Below, in pieces: positions 1 through 6,234 of a stretch of 25,391 nt of DNA. The stretch is taken from positions 1-25,391 of the forward strand of contig JAWLGJ010000043.1 in NCBI GenBank assembly GCA_041685145.1. The letters run 5' to 3'. A model generated the notes under the pieces. That model was not told the DNA's origin and did not search any database. It worked only from the letters and a program-made list of their open reading frames with translations. Source of the DNA: JAWLGJ01 sp041685145. Lineage in GTDB: Bacteria; Pseudomonadota; Alphaproteobacteria; Rhodospirillales; Magnetospirillaceae. The first letter of the stretch is position 1. Every line of letters begins with the position of its first letter. Position numbers and translations under genes: made by a program.

Positions 1-136
<136 letters not shown>

Positions 137-160
137 CCCTTTCCGCCGACCGACGGAATG

Positions 161-201
161 GCGGGGGCCGTGCCCAGGGGCGCGGCCCCCGCTGCCGTTT
201 T
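161..201 (+). terminator. Rho-independent terminator after groL
   Basis: A perfect 10-bp stem (GCGGGGGCCG at 161-170 with CGGCCCCCGC at 183-192) encloses a 12-base loop and is followed by TGCCG and four T residues at 198-201. It lies 24 bases past the groL stop. The T run overlaps the stop codon of the convergent small membrane-protein gene. Confidence 0.8.
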
Positions 202-383
202 CAGCCCGGCAGTTCGCCTTGGCTGCGGCGACTGGCGATGATCCACACCGCATGGACGATGCCCGGCACGTAGCCGAGAATCGTCAGCAGGATGTTGAGC
301 CAGAAATGCATCCCAATGCCGACGGTGAGGAACACCCCCAACGGAGGAAGCAGAATCGCCAAGATGACACGAAGAATATCCAT
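201..383 (-). CDS. PMP3/YqaE-family small membrane protein
   Basis: This 60-residue protein belongs to the YqaE/PMP3 (UPF0057) family of tiny two-helix membrane proteins, which are commonly induced by salt, cold or general stress and affect membrane potential. The sequence starts MDILRVILAILLPPLGVFL and has two hydrophobic segments, about residues 3-22 and 27-50. The family's PPLGVF motif is in the first and LTILGYVPGIVHA in the second. The tail is short and polar. A longer start at 398 would add MASAF. I prefer 383 because the family normally begins at MDI and because the predicted promoter at 417-441 would leave only about 12 bases of leader for the longer form. It faces groL, with a terminator between. 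The upstream EcfG-like promoter fits a stress role, which is inferred rather than shown. Confidence 0.85.
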   Translation of the reverse strand: MDILRVILAILLPPLGVFLTVGIGMHFWLNILLTILGYVPGIVHAVWIIASRRSQGELPG

Positions 384-416
384 GAAAGCACTCGCCATTG
401 CTTGGGCTCTCGGATC

Positions 417-441
417 AACGACAATGCGGTGTCAAGGTTCG
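417..441 (-). promoter_or_regulatory. EcfG-like general stress promoter of the PMP3 gene
   Basis: On the minus strand CGAAC (441-437) is separated by exactly 16 bases from CGTT (420-417). The EcfG consensus in alphaproteobacteria is GGAAC-N16/17-CGTT, so there is one mismatch, in the first base of the -35. Transcription would start near 410, about 27 bases before the preferred start codon. A perfect copy of the same motif occurs at 4184-4208. Confidence 0.5.
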
Positions 442-478
442 TCGCTCCTGACCATAAGACATAAAGACGCCTATGGCT

Positions 479-496
479 GGAGTGTAATTCCACTCC
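479..496. repeat. Short inverted repeat upstream of the receiver gene
   Basis: GGAGTG (479-484) and CACTCC (491-496) form a perfect 6-bp inverted repeat around TAATTC. It lies just before a strong ribosome-binding sequence (GGGAGG, 499-504). It could be an operator or a small leader hairpin. Twelve matched bases in this GC-rich DNA are only weak evidence. Confidence 0.3.
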
Positions 497-515
497 CTGG
501 GAGGTGAACGGCATA

Positions 516-587
516 ATGCGGACGATTCAGCCGTCTGGCGACGGCCGCACGCCGCCCCAATCTGGACAGTGCGCGCCGACCTTGTGA
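516..587 (+). other. Possible 23-codon leader ORF before the receiver gene
   Basis: An ATG at 516 lies 11 bases after a strong Shine-Dalgarno sequence (GGGAGG, 499-504). It opens a 23-codon frame (MRTIQPSGDGRTPPQSGQ and five more residues) that ends at TGA 585-587. It is in the same reading frame as the receiver gene starting at 597, from which only that stop codon and nine bases separate it. It may be a leader peptide controlling the receiver, a decayed N-terminal part of it, or chance. No family resemblance is seen. Confidence 0.25.
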
Positions 588-596
588 TGGGTCATC

Positions 597-1037
597 ATGC
601 CGGGTGGGTTTGCAAACGACGGAAGGGCCGCTGCGTTGATCGCCGTTGTCGAGGACGAAGCCATCGTTCTGGTGGGCTACCAGATGCTTTTCGAAAGCTG
701 GGGCTACGACGTGGTGGCGGCGGGCTCGGCGGACGAGGCGGTCGAGCAGCTGCGCGCGGCGGAATCGCCGCCGGACGTCATCGTCGCCGATTACCGTCTG
801 AAGAACGGCCGCACCGGCGTCGAGGCCATCCGCGAGATCGAGCGCGCCTTCCACACCTCGATTCCCGGCATCCTGGTCACCGGGGACACCGGCGCCGATC
901 GCCTGCGCGAGGCGGCGGCCAGCGGCCTGCCCATCCTGCACAAGCCGGTGAACGGCGCCCAACTCCAGGAACTGATCGCCCAGGCCATCGGCAGCCGTGC
1001 CAACGGCGCCGGCGACGGCAAAGGCGCCGGCGCCTGA
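597..1037 (+). CDS. Stand-alone response-regulator receiver (CheY-like) protein
   Basis: This 146-residue protein is one receiver (REC) domain with no output domain. Visible landmarks are the acidic pair E19-D20 (AVVEDEAIV), the phospho-acceptor D65 in VIVADYRLKNGRTG, T95 in LVTGDT and K117 in HKPV. The wording of these motifs is typical of the C-terminal receiver of alphaproteobacterial PAS hybrid kinases rather than of chemotaxis CheY. It probably acts as a cytoplasmic phosphoryl acceptor or shuttle. The kinase at 7173-8684 is of the class that usually carries such a receiver but lacks one, so it is a possible partner (inference). The start at 597 has a weak ribosome-binding site, while a much better one precedes an in-frame ATG at 516 that is cut off by a TGA. 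It converges on egtD with a 10-base gap. Confidence 0.85.
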   Translation: MPGGFANDGRAAALIAVVEDEAIVLVGYQMLFESWGYDVVAAGSADEAVEQLRAAESPPDVIVADYRLKNGRTGVEAIREIERAFHTSIPGILVTGDTGADRLREAAASGLPILHKPVNGAQLQELIAQAIGSRANGAGDGKGAGA

Positions 1038-1047
1038 CTGCCGCCGC

Positions 1048-2010
1048 TCAGGCGGCCAGGGCGTGGAGGCTGAACAGGCCGTCGGGGTCGAACCACACCG
1101 CCTGGGGCGCGAATCCCGCCGCCCGCGCCAGTTCCTGAAACTCCGCCGGCGCGTATTTGTACGAATCCTCCACATGCACGGTCTCGGCGGCCGCAAAGCC
1201 GAAGGCGGCACCATCCACCCGCACCACCTGCGCGCGGCGGCTGACGATCTCGATGCGGACGCGGCCCTCGGCGGGAAGCCAGCGGGCGCGGTGCTCGAAA
1301 GCGGCGAGGTCGAAATCGGCGCCCAGTTCGCGGTTGGCCCGCGCCAGCAGATTGAGGGTGAAGCGCGCCGTCACCCCGGCGGCGTCGTTGTAGGCGGCGT
1401 GCAGGCGCCGCGCGTCCTTGCGGGTGTCGACCCCGACCAGCATCAGCCCCCCGGGCCCCAGCAGCGCCCGCGCCCGGCGCAGGAAGCCCTCGGCCTCGAC
1501 GGGGGCGAAATTGCCGATGGTCGAGCCGGGAAAGAAGCCCACCACGCGCCCGCCGTCCCCCCGGGGTGGCGGCGGCAGCCGGAACGGGCGCGTGAAATCG
1601 GCGCAGACCGGCACCGCCGACAGCCAGGGGAAATCCGCCGCCAGCGCCGCCGTCTCGGCGTGCAGGAAATCGGCGGAAACATCCACCGGCACATACTGGC
1701 TGGGCCGTAGCACCGGCAGCAGCCGGCGCACCTTGCGGCTGGAGCCACTGCCGAATTCGACCAGGCGCACGCCGGTGCCGCAAAGGGCGGCGATGGCGGC
1801 GGCGTGCCGGTCCAGCAGCGCCAGTTCCGCCCGCGTCAGATAGTATTCCGGCAGCGTGCAGATGCGCTCGAACAGGGCCGATCCGGTGCGGTCGTACAGG
1901 TGCTTGCAGGGGATGCGGCGCGGCCGCGCCGCCAGCCCCTCCAGCAGATCGCGGCGGAAATCCTCCACCGCGCCGCCGCCACCGCGCGGGCACGCCGCCG
2001 GCGCCGCCAT
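1048..2010 (-). CDS. egtD: L-histidine N-alpha-methyltransferase EgtD
   Basis: This 320-residue enzyme uses three S-adenosylmethionine to convert histidine to hercynine, the first step of ergothioneine synthesis. The N-terminal KHLYDRTGSALFERIC and LPEYYLTRAE segments are the family signature. They are followed by the SAM-binding region VEFGSGSSRKVRRLL, the GFFPGSTIGNF motif and the VGVDTRKD stretch. The C-terminal part with FTLNLLARANRELGADFD also matches EgtD. The length equals the usual 320-325. The ATG at 2010-2008 overlaps the egtB stop by one base (TGATG), so translation is coupled to egtB. An ORF running farther upstream in this frame is only the shadow of egtB. Together with egtB it supplies hercynine and its sulfoxide conjugate. 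No C-S lyase (EgtE) or EgtC is in the window. Confidence 0.95.
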   Translation of the reverse strand: MAAPAACPRGGGGAVEDFRRDLLEGLAARPRRIPCKHLYDRTGSALFERICTLPEYYLTRAELALLDRHAAAIAALCGTGVRLVEFGSGSSRKVRRLLPVLRPSQYVPVDVSADFLHAETAALAADFPWLSAVPVCADFTRPFRLPPPPRGDGGRVVGFFPGSTIGNFAPVEAEGFLRRARALLGPGGLMLVGVDTRKDARRLHAAYNDAAGVTARFTLNLLARANRELGADFDLAAFEHRARWLPAEGRVRIEIVSRRAQVVRVDGAAFGFAAAETVHVEDSYKYAPAEFQELARAAGFAPQAVWFDPDGLFSLHALAA

Positions 2011-3290
2011 CAGGCGTCCTCCGCCAGCCGCACGCCGCTGAACTGCCAGCGTTGGTGCGGATAGAAGAAATTGCGGTAGCTGGCCCGCACATGCCCCGCC
2101 GGCGTGGCGCAGGAGCCGCCGCGCAGCACCATCTGGTTGACCATGAACTTGCCGTTGTACTCCCCGACCGCCCCCGCCAGCGGCCGAAAGCCGGGATAGG
2201 GAGCGTAGGCGCTGGCGGTCCACTCCCAGACGTCGCCGAACATCTGCGCCGGTGCATCGCCGGCATCCGCCGCCGGCAGCGGGCGCAAGGCGGCGCCCTC
2301 GGCGGCGAAATTGCCCGTGACCGGAAGCGCGGCGGCGGCGGCCTCCCATTCCGCCTCGGTGGGCAGGCGGCGCCCCGCCCAGCGCGCATAGGCATCCGCC
2401 TCGTAGAAGCTGACATGCGCCACCGGCGCCGCATCGTCGAGGGGCACGCCCCCGCCCAGCGACATGGTCATCCACCTCTCGCCGTCGCGGTACCAATACA
2501 GCGGCCGCCGCCATCCGCGCTGGCGCACCGTCGCCCAGCCGTCCGACAGCCACAGCTCCGGGCGCTCATAGCCGCCGTCGGCGATGAAGGCACGGAACTC
2601 GCCATTGGTCACCGGCCGGCTGGCGAGACGGAAGGGGCGCAGGTGGACGCGATGGCGCGGACGCTCGTTGTCGAAGGCAAAGCCCTCGCCACCGGCCCCA
2701 ATATCGCGCCGGCCGCCGGAATCCTCCAGCCAGCGCAGCGGCGGCGGCTCCCCCGTCGGCGGCGGCGGCACCCGGGCATAGGCGGGGCGCAGGGGATTGC
2801 GGCTGAAGGCATGGAGGATGTCGGTCAGCAACAGCTCCTGATGTTGCTGCTCGTGATGGATGCCCAGGGTAAGCAGCGGCGCCGCCGCCGACCAGGTGGC
2901 GGCGTCGGCGCCGTCGATGAGCGCCAGCACCGCCTGGGTGACGTGGTGGCGATACTCCATCACCCGCGCCAGCGGCGGTCGCGTCAGCAGGCCGCGCTCG
3001 GGGCGGGGGTGGCGGGCGCCCAGGGCCTCGTAATAGGAGTTGAACAGGTAGCCGAAGGCGTCGTCGAAGGGGCGGTGCCCGGGGCGCAGCGCCGCCAGCA
3101 CCACCGCCTCGAAGAACCAGGTGGTGTGGGCGAGATGCCATTTGGTCGGGCTGGCGTCGGGCATCGACTGCACCACCTGATCCTCGGCCGACAGGGGCGC
3201 CGCCAGCGCCTCGCTGCGCCGGCGGGCGGCGGCGAAGGCCGCACGCAGCCGCGAACGGGCGCGATCGGCCGAGCGTGCCGGCGCGCCCAT
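2010..3290 (-). CDS. egtB: Ergothioneine sulfoxide synthase EgtB
   Basis: This 426-residue non-haem iron enzyme joins hercynine to a cysteine-containing thiol using O2, giving the sulfoxide intermediate of ergothioneine. The N-terminal DinB-like half carries the three iron-ligand histidines: H52 in KWHLAHTTWFF, and H146 and H150 in HHEQQHQE. The C-terminal half is a formylglycine-generating-enzyme/sulfatase-modifying fold, with RPVTNGEF, RLPTEAEWE, MFGDVWEWTAS and the closing NFFYPHQRW. The ATG at 3290 sits two bases after the stop of the upstream gene, and its own stop overlaps the egtD start, so the three genes are one operon. The genome's usual proteobacterial arrangement (egtB-egtD without egtA/egtC) suggests free cysteine or gamma-glutamylcysteine as sulfur donor. 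Which one cannot be told from this sequence. Confidence 0.95.
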   Translation of the reverse strand: MGAPARSADRARSRLRAAFAAARRRSEALAAPLSAEDQVVQSMPDASPTKWHLAHTTWFFEAVVLAALRPGHRPFDDAFGYLFNSYYEALGARHPRPERGLLTRPPLARVMEYRHHVTQAVLALIDGADAATWSAAAPLLTLGIHHEQQHQELLLTDILHAFSRNPLRPAYARVPPPPTGEPPPLRWLEDSGGRRDIGAGGEGFAFDNERPRHRVHLRPFRLASRPVTNGEFRAFIADGGYERPELWLSDGWATVRQRGWRRPLYWYRDGERWMTMSLGGGVPLDDAAPVAHVSFYEADAYARWAGRRLPTEAEWEAAAAALPVTGNFAAEGAALRPLPAADAGDAPAQMFGDVWEWTASAYAPYPGFRPLAGAVGEYNGKFMVNQMVLRGGSCATPAGHVRASYRNFFYPHQRWQFSGVRLAEDA

Positions 3291-3292
3291 CC

Positions 3293-4045
3293 CTAGCCCC
3301 ACTCGCCCGTGAACAGCGGCGCCGTCGGATGGCGGCTTGGCGCCATGTGCAGTTCCTTGAAGACATCCGCCTGCCGCTCGTCGGGACAGCTTTCGGCGTC
3401 GATGTCGACGTCGAGTTCCTCCTCGGGCTCCTGGCGCGCGCCCACCAGCAGGATTTCGGTGCCCTCGTGGTCCAGGAAGGCGGGCGGGTCGGCGGATTCG
3501 AAGCGGCGGCCGCCGAAGCGGTCCTGCAGGCGCTTGGGCAGGCGCGCCTTGCGGCGCGGCGACAGCCCCACCCCCGGCGGGCTCGCCGCGCGCGGATTCT
3601 TGATCGACAGCACATAGCTGGCCTCGGGCGCGATGCGCAGCTCCGCCTGGGCCTCGCCGGGCTCGCGCGGCAGTTCCAGCAGATAGGCCAGGTGGGTGTG
3701 ATTGCCGTGACGGGCGATGACATAGCGGCCCTCGCCCACCGGCCGCGCCGCCGGCTGGCTGGGATTCCGGCGCCCGCCCTTGGCGCGCAGCACCTTCTCG
3801 ATGTCGGCCGGCGTGCGGGTGACCAGATCGACGAAGCCCCAATAGCGCTGGTGGCGCGGGATGTCGGCCAGCCGCTTGCGCCCCAGGACCAAAAGCCGCG
3901 GCCGGCCGCCGCCGTCGGGGCGGAGGATCATGTAGAAGCGTTGCACGTCCTCGACGCCCTCGACCGCATCGGCGCCGACGCTGGGGCGGTAGGCGAAGAA
4001 GATGTCGCCGCGTTCGAGCACATCGCTGCCGTTGTCGTCGGTCAT
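3293..4045 (-). CDS. Conserved protein of unknown function heading the egt operon
   Basis: This soluble-looking 250-residue protein has no signal peptide or membrane segment, and I do not recognise its family by function. The N-terminal half has an ordered, conserved-looking core (LERGDIFFAYRP, EDVQRFYMILRP, RLLVLGRKRL, YWGFVDLV, HLAYLLELP, SYVLSIKNP). The C-terminal half is basic, then strongly acidic (EPEEELDVDID). The chosen start (MTDDNG, 4045) has GGGGG seven bases upstream; an alternative in-frame ATG lies at 4069. The stop TAG is two bases before egtB, so it is the first gene of the operon and is probably made together with EgtB and EgtD. A role linked to ergothioneine or to oxidative stress is inference from position only. 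It is divergent from the hemerythrin gene. Confidence 0.75.
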   Translation of the reverse strand: MTDDNGSDVLERGDIFFAYRPSVGADAVEGVEDVQRFYMILRPDGGGRPRLLVLGRKRLADIPRHQRYWGFVDLVTRTPADIEKVLRAKGGRRNPSQPAARPVGEGRYVIARHGNHTHLAYLLELPREPGEAQAELRIAPEASYVLSIKNPRAASPPGVGLSPRRKARLPKRLQDRFGGRRFESADPPAFLDHEGTEILLVGARQEPEEELDVDIDAESCPDERQADVFKELHMAPSRHPTAPLFTGEWG

Positions 4046-4183
4046 GCGCACGCCCCCGTTCGCTGTCATCGGTGCGCCTGAGATGGGAACCGCGGGGGCA
4101 ATTTCCACCGGCCATCGAAAGGGCCAGCACGGCCCGAAGAAGGCCCCCCGACGGCGTCGGCGCCGCCATAGCGCGCCCCGCAC

Positions 4184-4208
4184 GGAACAGGCAACCCGGC
4201 GCGGCGTT
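4184..4208 (+). promoter_or_regulatory. EcfG-type general stress promoter of the hemerythrin gene
   Basis: GGAAC (4184-4188) and CGTT (4205-4208) are exactly 16 bases apart, a perfect match to the EcfG/sigma-EcfG consensus of the alphaproteobacterial general stress response. Transcription would start near 4214, about 32 bases before the ATG of the hemerythrin gene. A ribosome-binding sequence (GGAGA) lies in that leader. Confidence 0.65.
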
Positions 4209-4245
4209 CTATCGCTGCAGTTTCGACCCACACGGAGACGCCGCC

Positions 4246-4680
4246 ATGAACATCTTGGATGCCCTGCGGGAGGACCACCGCAAGGTGATCGACCTTTTCA
4301 CCGCGCTTGAGGACACCGAGGCGGACGACGCCGACAAGCGCCGGCGCCTGTTCGCCACCCTGAAGGACGAGCTGACCCGCCACACCCAAGCCGAGGAGCA
4401 GGTGTTCTATTCGCAGCTCAAGAAGCACGAGCGGGCGCGCGACGACACCGAGGAGGCGATCGAGGAACACCACGAGGTCGAGCAGCTTCTCCAGCGCATG
4501 GAAGAGATGGACGTCGCCAGCGAGGAGTGGATGGAATCGCTCGGCGAATGCCGCGAGATGGTCGAGCACCACGTCGAGGAGGAAGAGGGGCGGCTGTTCG
4601 GCGAGGCCGACGAGTTCTTCCACGACCGCCTCGACCGGCTGGGCGAGCAGTTCGAGGAGCAGAAGGGCCGCATGGCCTGA
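4246..4680 (+). CDS. Hemerythrin-domain protein
   Basis: This 144-residue four-helix hemerythrin-like protein carries a di-iron site that binds O2 or reacts with NO or peroxide, depending on the member. Candidate ligands are H11 (EDHRKV), H46 and E50 (HTQAEEQ), H75/H76 (EEHHEVEQ), and H108/H109 with E112/E113 (EHHVEEEE), in the spacing expected of bacterial HHE proteins. It is very rich in Glu and Asp and has no signal peptide, so it is cytoplasmic. ATG 4246 is preceded by GGAGA at a good distance; a longer frame starting at 4072 overlaps the divergent gene and lacks any such site. A perfect EcfG promoter lies just upstream, which points to expression in general stress or stationary phase. 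Whether it senses oxygen, stores it or protects iron centres is not known. Confidence 0.9.
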   Translation: MNILDALREDHRKVIDLFTALEDTEADDADKRRRLFATLKDELTRHTQAEEQVFYSQLKKHERARDDTEEAIEEHHEVEQLLQRMEEMDVASEEWMESLGECREMVEHHVEEEEGRLFGEADEFFHDRLDRLGEQFEEQKGRMA

Positions 4681-4692
4681 CGTCCTTCCCCC

Positions 4693-4747
4693 CCGCCGCC
4701 GGAAGCACCGGAGCGCCCAGCGCCGGGCCGGCGGCGGCCGCCCCCCG
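4693..4747. repeat. Long-loop inverted repeat after the hemerythrin gene
   Basis: CCGCCGCCGG (4693-4702) and CCGGCGGCGG (4738-4747) are perfect complements separated by 35 bases. There is no T run after the second arm. It may slow or end transcription from the hemerythrin gene, but such runs arise easily by chance in DNA of this composition. Confidence 0.3.
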
Positions 4748-4920
4748 GCGCCGCGCGGCTACCCCGGGCGGCGATGGCACCATTACCCCCTCAGCCCACC
4801 TTTCGGCGCGCTTGGGCCGTGCACACCTGTCGGCATAGCCGTTGGCAATAGCCGGCGACAATCCCCGGGGACATCGAGACTTCCGCAACAGATCCTTCGG
4901 CCACCAGACGGGGTGACGAC

Positions 4921-5469
4921 ATGGAATTCGGGGACATGGTCTCGGAGCACATCCCCAACCTCCGCCGTTATGCGCGCGTTCTCGTAAGGGATTCGGTCCA
5001 CGCCGAAGACCTGGTCCAGGATTGTCTGGAGCGCGCGATATCGCGTGAACACCTGTGGCGACGCGGCACCAATTTGCGGGCCTGGCTGTTCACGATCCTT
5101 CACAATCTCTACATCAACCAGTACCTCCGCCACGGCTCGGCGGCCAATGTGGTGCCGCTACTGGACGAGCACGCCACCGTGTCCTGCCCGCCGCGCCAAG
5201 ACCACAGCGTCAGCGTCAAGGACTTCATCCGCGCCTATCACAGCCTGCCGGCGCAGGAAAAGGAGGTCGTGCTGATGGTCGGCCTGGAGGGAATGCAGTA
5301 CGAGGACGCCGCCGCCCGCCTGGGGGTGCCGATGGGCACCGTCAAGTCGCGCCTTTCACGCGCCCGCCGGCGGCTGCGCCGCCTGATGGACGGCGAGATC
5401 GACTATGCCCGGCTGCCGGCCGACCTGCCGTCGCGCCACAGCGCCGTGCGCAAGCCCAGAATCAACTGA
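4921..5469 (+). CDS. ECF-type RNA polymerase sigma factor
   Basis: This 182-residue sigma-70 family protein has only regions 2 and 4, as in extracytoplasmic-function (ECF) sigma factors. Region 2 spans about residues 9-75 (ARVLVRDSVHAEDLVQDCLE and GTNLRAWLFTILHNLYIN). Region 4 spans about 108-160 (LPAQEKEVVLMVGLEGMQYEDAAARLGV, then MGTVKSRLSRARRRL as recognition helix). A polar tail of about 25 residues follows. The start has a GGGGTGA ribosome-binding sequence. No anti-sigma gene is adjacent, although most ECF genes have one beside them. The wording GTNLRAWLFTIL and TVKSRLSRAR resembles the EcfG-related branch, but nepR/phyR are not in the window, so I do not call it ecfG. It could be a stress sigma acting on the promoters seen at 417 and 4184; that is untested. 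Confidence 0.88.
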   Translation: MEFGDMVSEHIPNLRRYARVLVRDSVHAEDLVQDCLERAISREHLWRRGTNLRAWLFTILHNLYINQYLRHGSAANVVPLLDEHATVSCPPRQDHSVSVKDFIRAYHSLPAQEKEVVLMVGLEGMQYEDAAARLGVPMGTVKSRLSRARRRLRRLMDGEIDYARLPADLPSRHSAVRKPRIN

Positions 5470-5557
5470 GCCGACACCGCCTCTATACCATCCGTGCGGG
5501 AGGGTACCGCCGTGCGTCGGAATGGCCGACGCCGGCGGCGCCCCCCATCTGCGCGTC

Positions 5558-5905
5558 ATGCGACGGTGTCTTGCGATCCTGGCCTTGCTGGCGGCGGCCG
5601 GCGCCTGCTCCTCGGGGCCCGAGGCGGAGGTGTTCCTGGCCGCGCGCCTGGACGAGCGCCTGGCGCGGGAGGACGCGTGGGCGGCGCATCGGGCGGAACG
5701 CCGCGCCCTCGATGGCGGCCGCATGGCCGCCTGGCGCAGCGCCGACGGCGAACGCTGGGGCTGGGTGCAGCCGGTGCGCCTGCTGGCGCATGACGGGCGT
5801 TACTGCCGCGAGATCGTTCACACCCTGAGCGACGGCGCCACCGCGCAGGACGTGCGCGGCGTGCTGTGCCGGCAGGCGGACGGCCGCTGGCGGGTGACGC
5901 CCTGA
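5558..5905 (+). CDS. Small lipoprotein-like surface protein, unknown function
   Basis: The 115-residue product begins MRRCLAILALLAAAG followed by ACSSG, a short basic start, a hydrophobic core and a lipobox-like end (AAAGAC with Cys about residue 19). Export and lipid attachment are therefore likely. The mature part has an Ala/Glu/Arg-rich helix, then WRSADGERWGWVQPV and CREIVHTL...VLCRQADGRWRV. That last pattern resembles the small outer-membrane or surface-antigen-like proteins with two Cys in the C-terminal half (17-kDa antigen or RT0821/Lpp0805 type). Start choice is uncertain: ATG 5522 would add 12 residues before the signal sequence, and neither start has a good ribosome-binding site. 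It lies 88 bases after the sigma-factor gene on the same strand and is followed by a strong terminator at 5995. Confidence 0.65.
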   Translation: MRRCLAILALLAAAGACSSGPEAEVFLAARLDERLAREDAWAAHRAERRALDGGRMAAWRSADGERWGWVQPVRLLAHDGRYCREIVHTLSDGATAQDVRGVLCRQADGRWRVTP

Positions 5906-5994
5906 AGGCCGGGAACATCGGGGCGGCAGGGCTGTTGGCGAGGCGGCATGGACACTTCCCGGTATGCCATGCACCGATACCTCCCTGCTGACTC

Positions 5995-6025
5995 GGGGGC
6001 CGGCGCTGCCGGCCCCCTCCTTTTT
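5995..6025 (+). terminator. Rho-independent terminator
   Basis: A perfect 10-bp stem (GGGGGCCGGC at 5995-6004 with GCCGGCCCCC at 6008-6017) is followed by TCC and five T residues (6021-6025). It ends the plus-strand unit containing the sigma factor and the lipoprotein-like gene. Confidence 0.85.
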
Positions 6026-6091
6026 CCGCCGTCGCCCGGCCCGTCGCCTAGGCCCGTTTCCACTCACATGGAACCGGCCCTAACCTTGTGT

Positions 6092-6202
6092 CCCTCGCCG
6101 GGCGCTCGCTCCGCTCGCTTGGCCGCCGCCTCAACGGCGGTGAGTCCGTTGTGCCCTCGCCGGGCGCTCGCTCCGCTCGCTTGGCCGCCGCCTCAATGGC
6201 GG
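6092..6202. repeat. Two-copy tandem repeat, 62-bp period
   Basis: A 49-bp unit at 6092-6140 recurs at 6154-6202 with one difference (CAACGGCGG versus CAATGGCGG). The unit begins CCCTCGCCGGGCG, has a CGCTCGCTCCGCTCGC core and ends in a small hairpin (CCGCCG...CGGCGG). The spacers (about 13 bp) also share a TTGTG start. With the terminator it fills the 329-base gene-free stretch 5906-6234, in which I see no credible gene. It resembles a repetitive extragenic element; copies elsewhere in the genome cannot be checked here. Confidence 0.8.
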
Positions 6203-6234
6203 CTGGGCGCGACCGCGTGCGAGCGGATCACGCC

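Noticed and set aside
791..2434. Long minus-strand open frame over egtD and the receiver gene
   Set aside because: Its product is Arg/Gly/Pro-rich low-complexity sequence typical of an off-frame reading of GC-rich DNA, while egtD is well supported in another frame.
4921..5469. Calling the ECF sigma factor EcfG
   Set aside because: EcfG is normally encoded beside nepR and phyR, which are absent here; the two EcfG-type promoters in the window do not show that this gene is their sigma factor.
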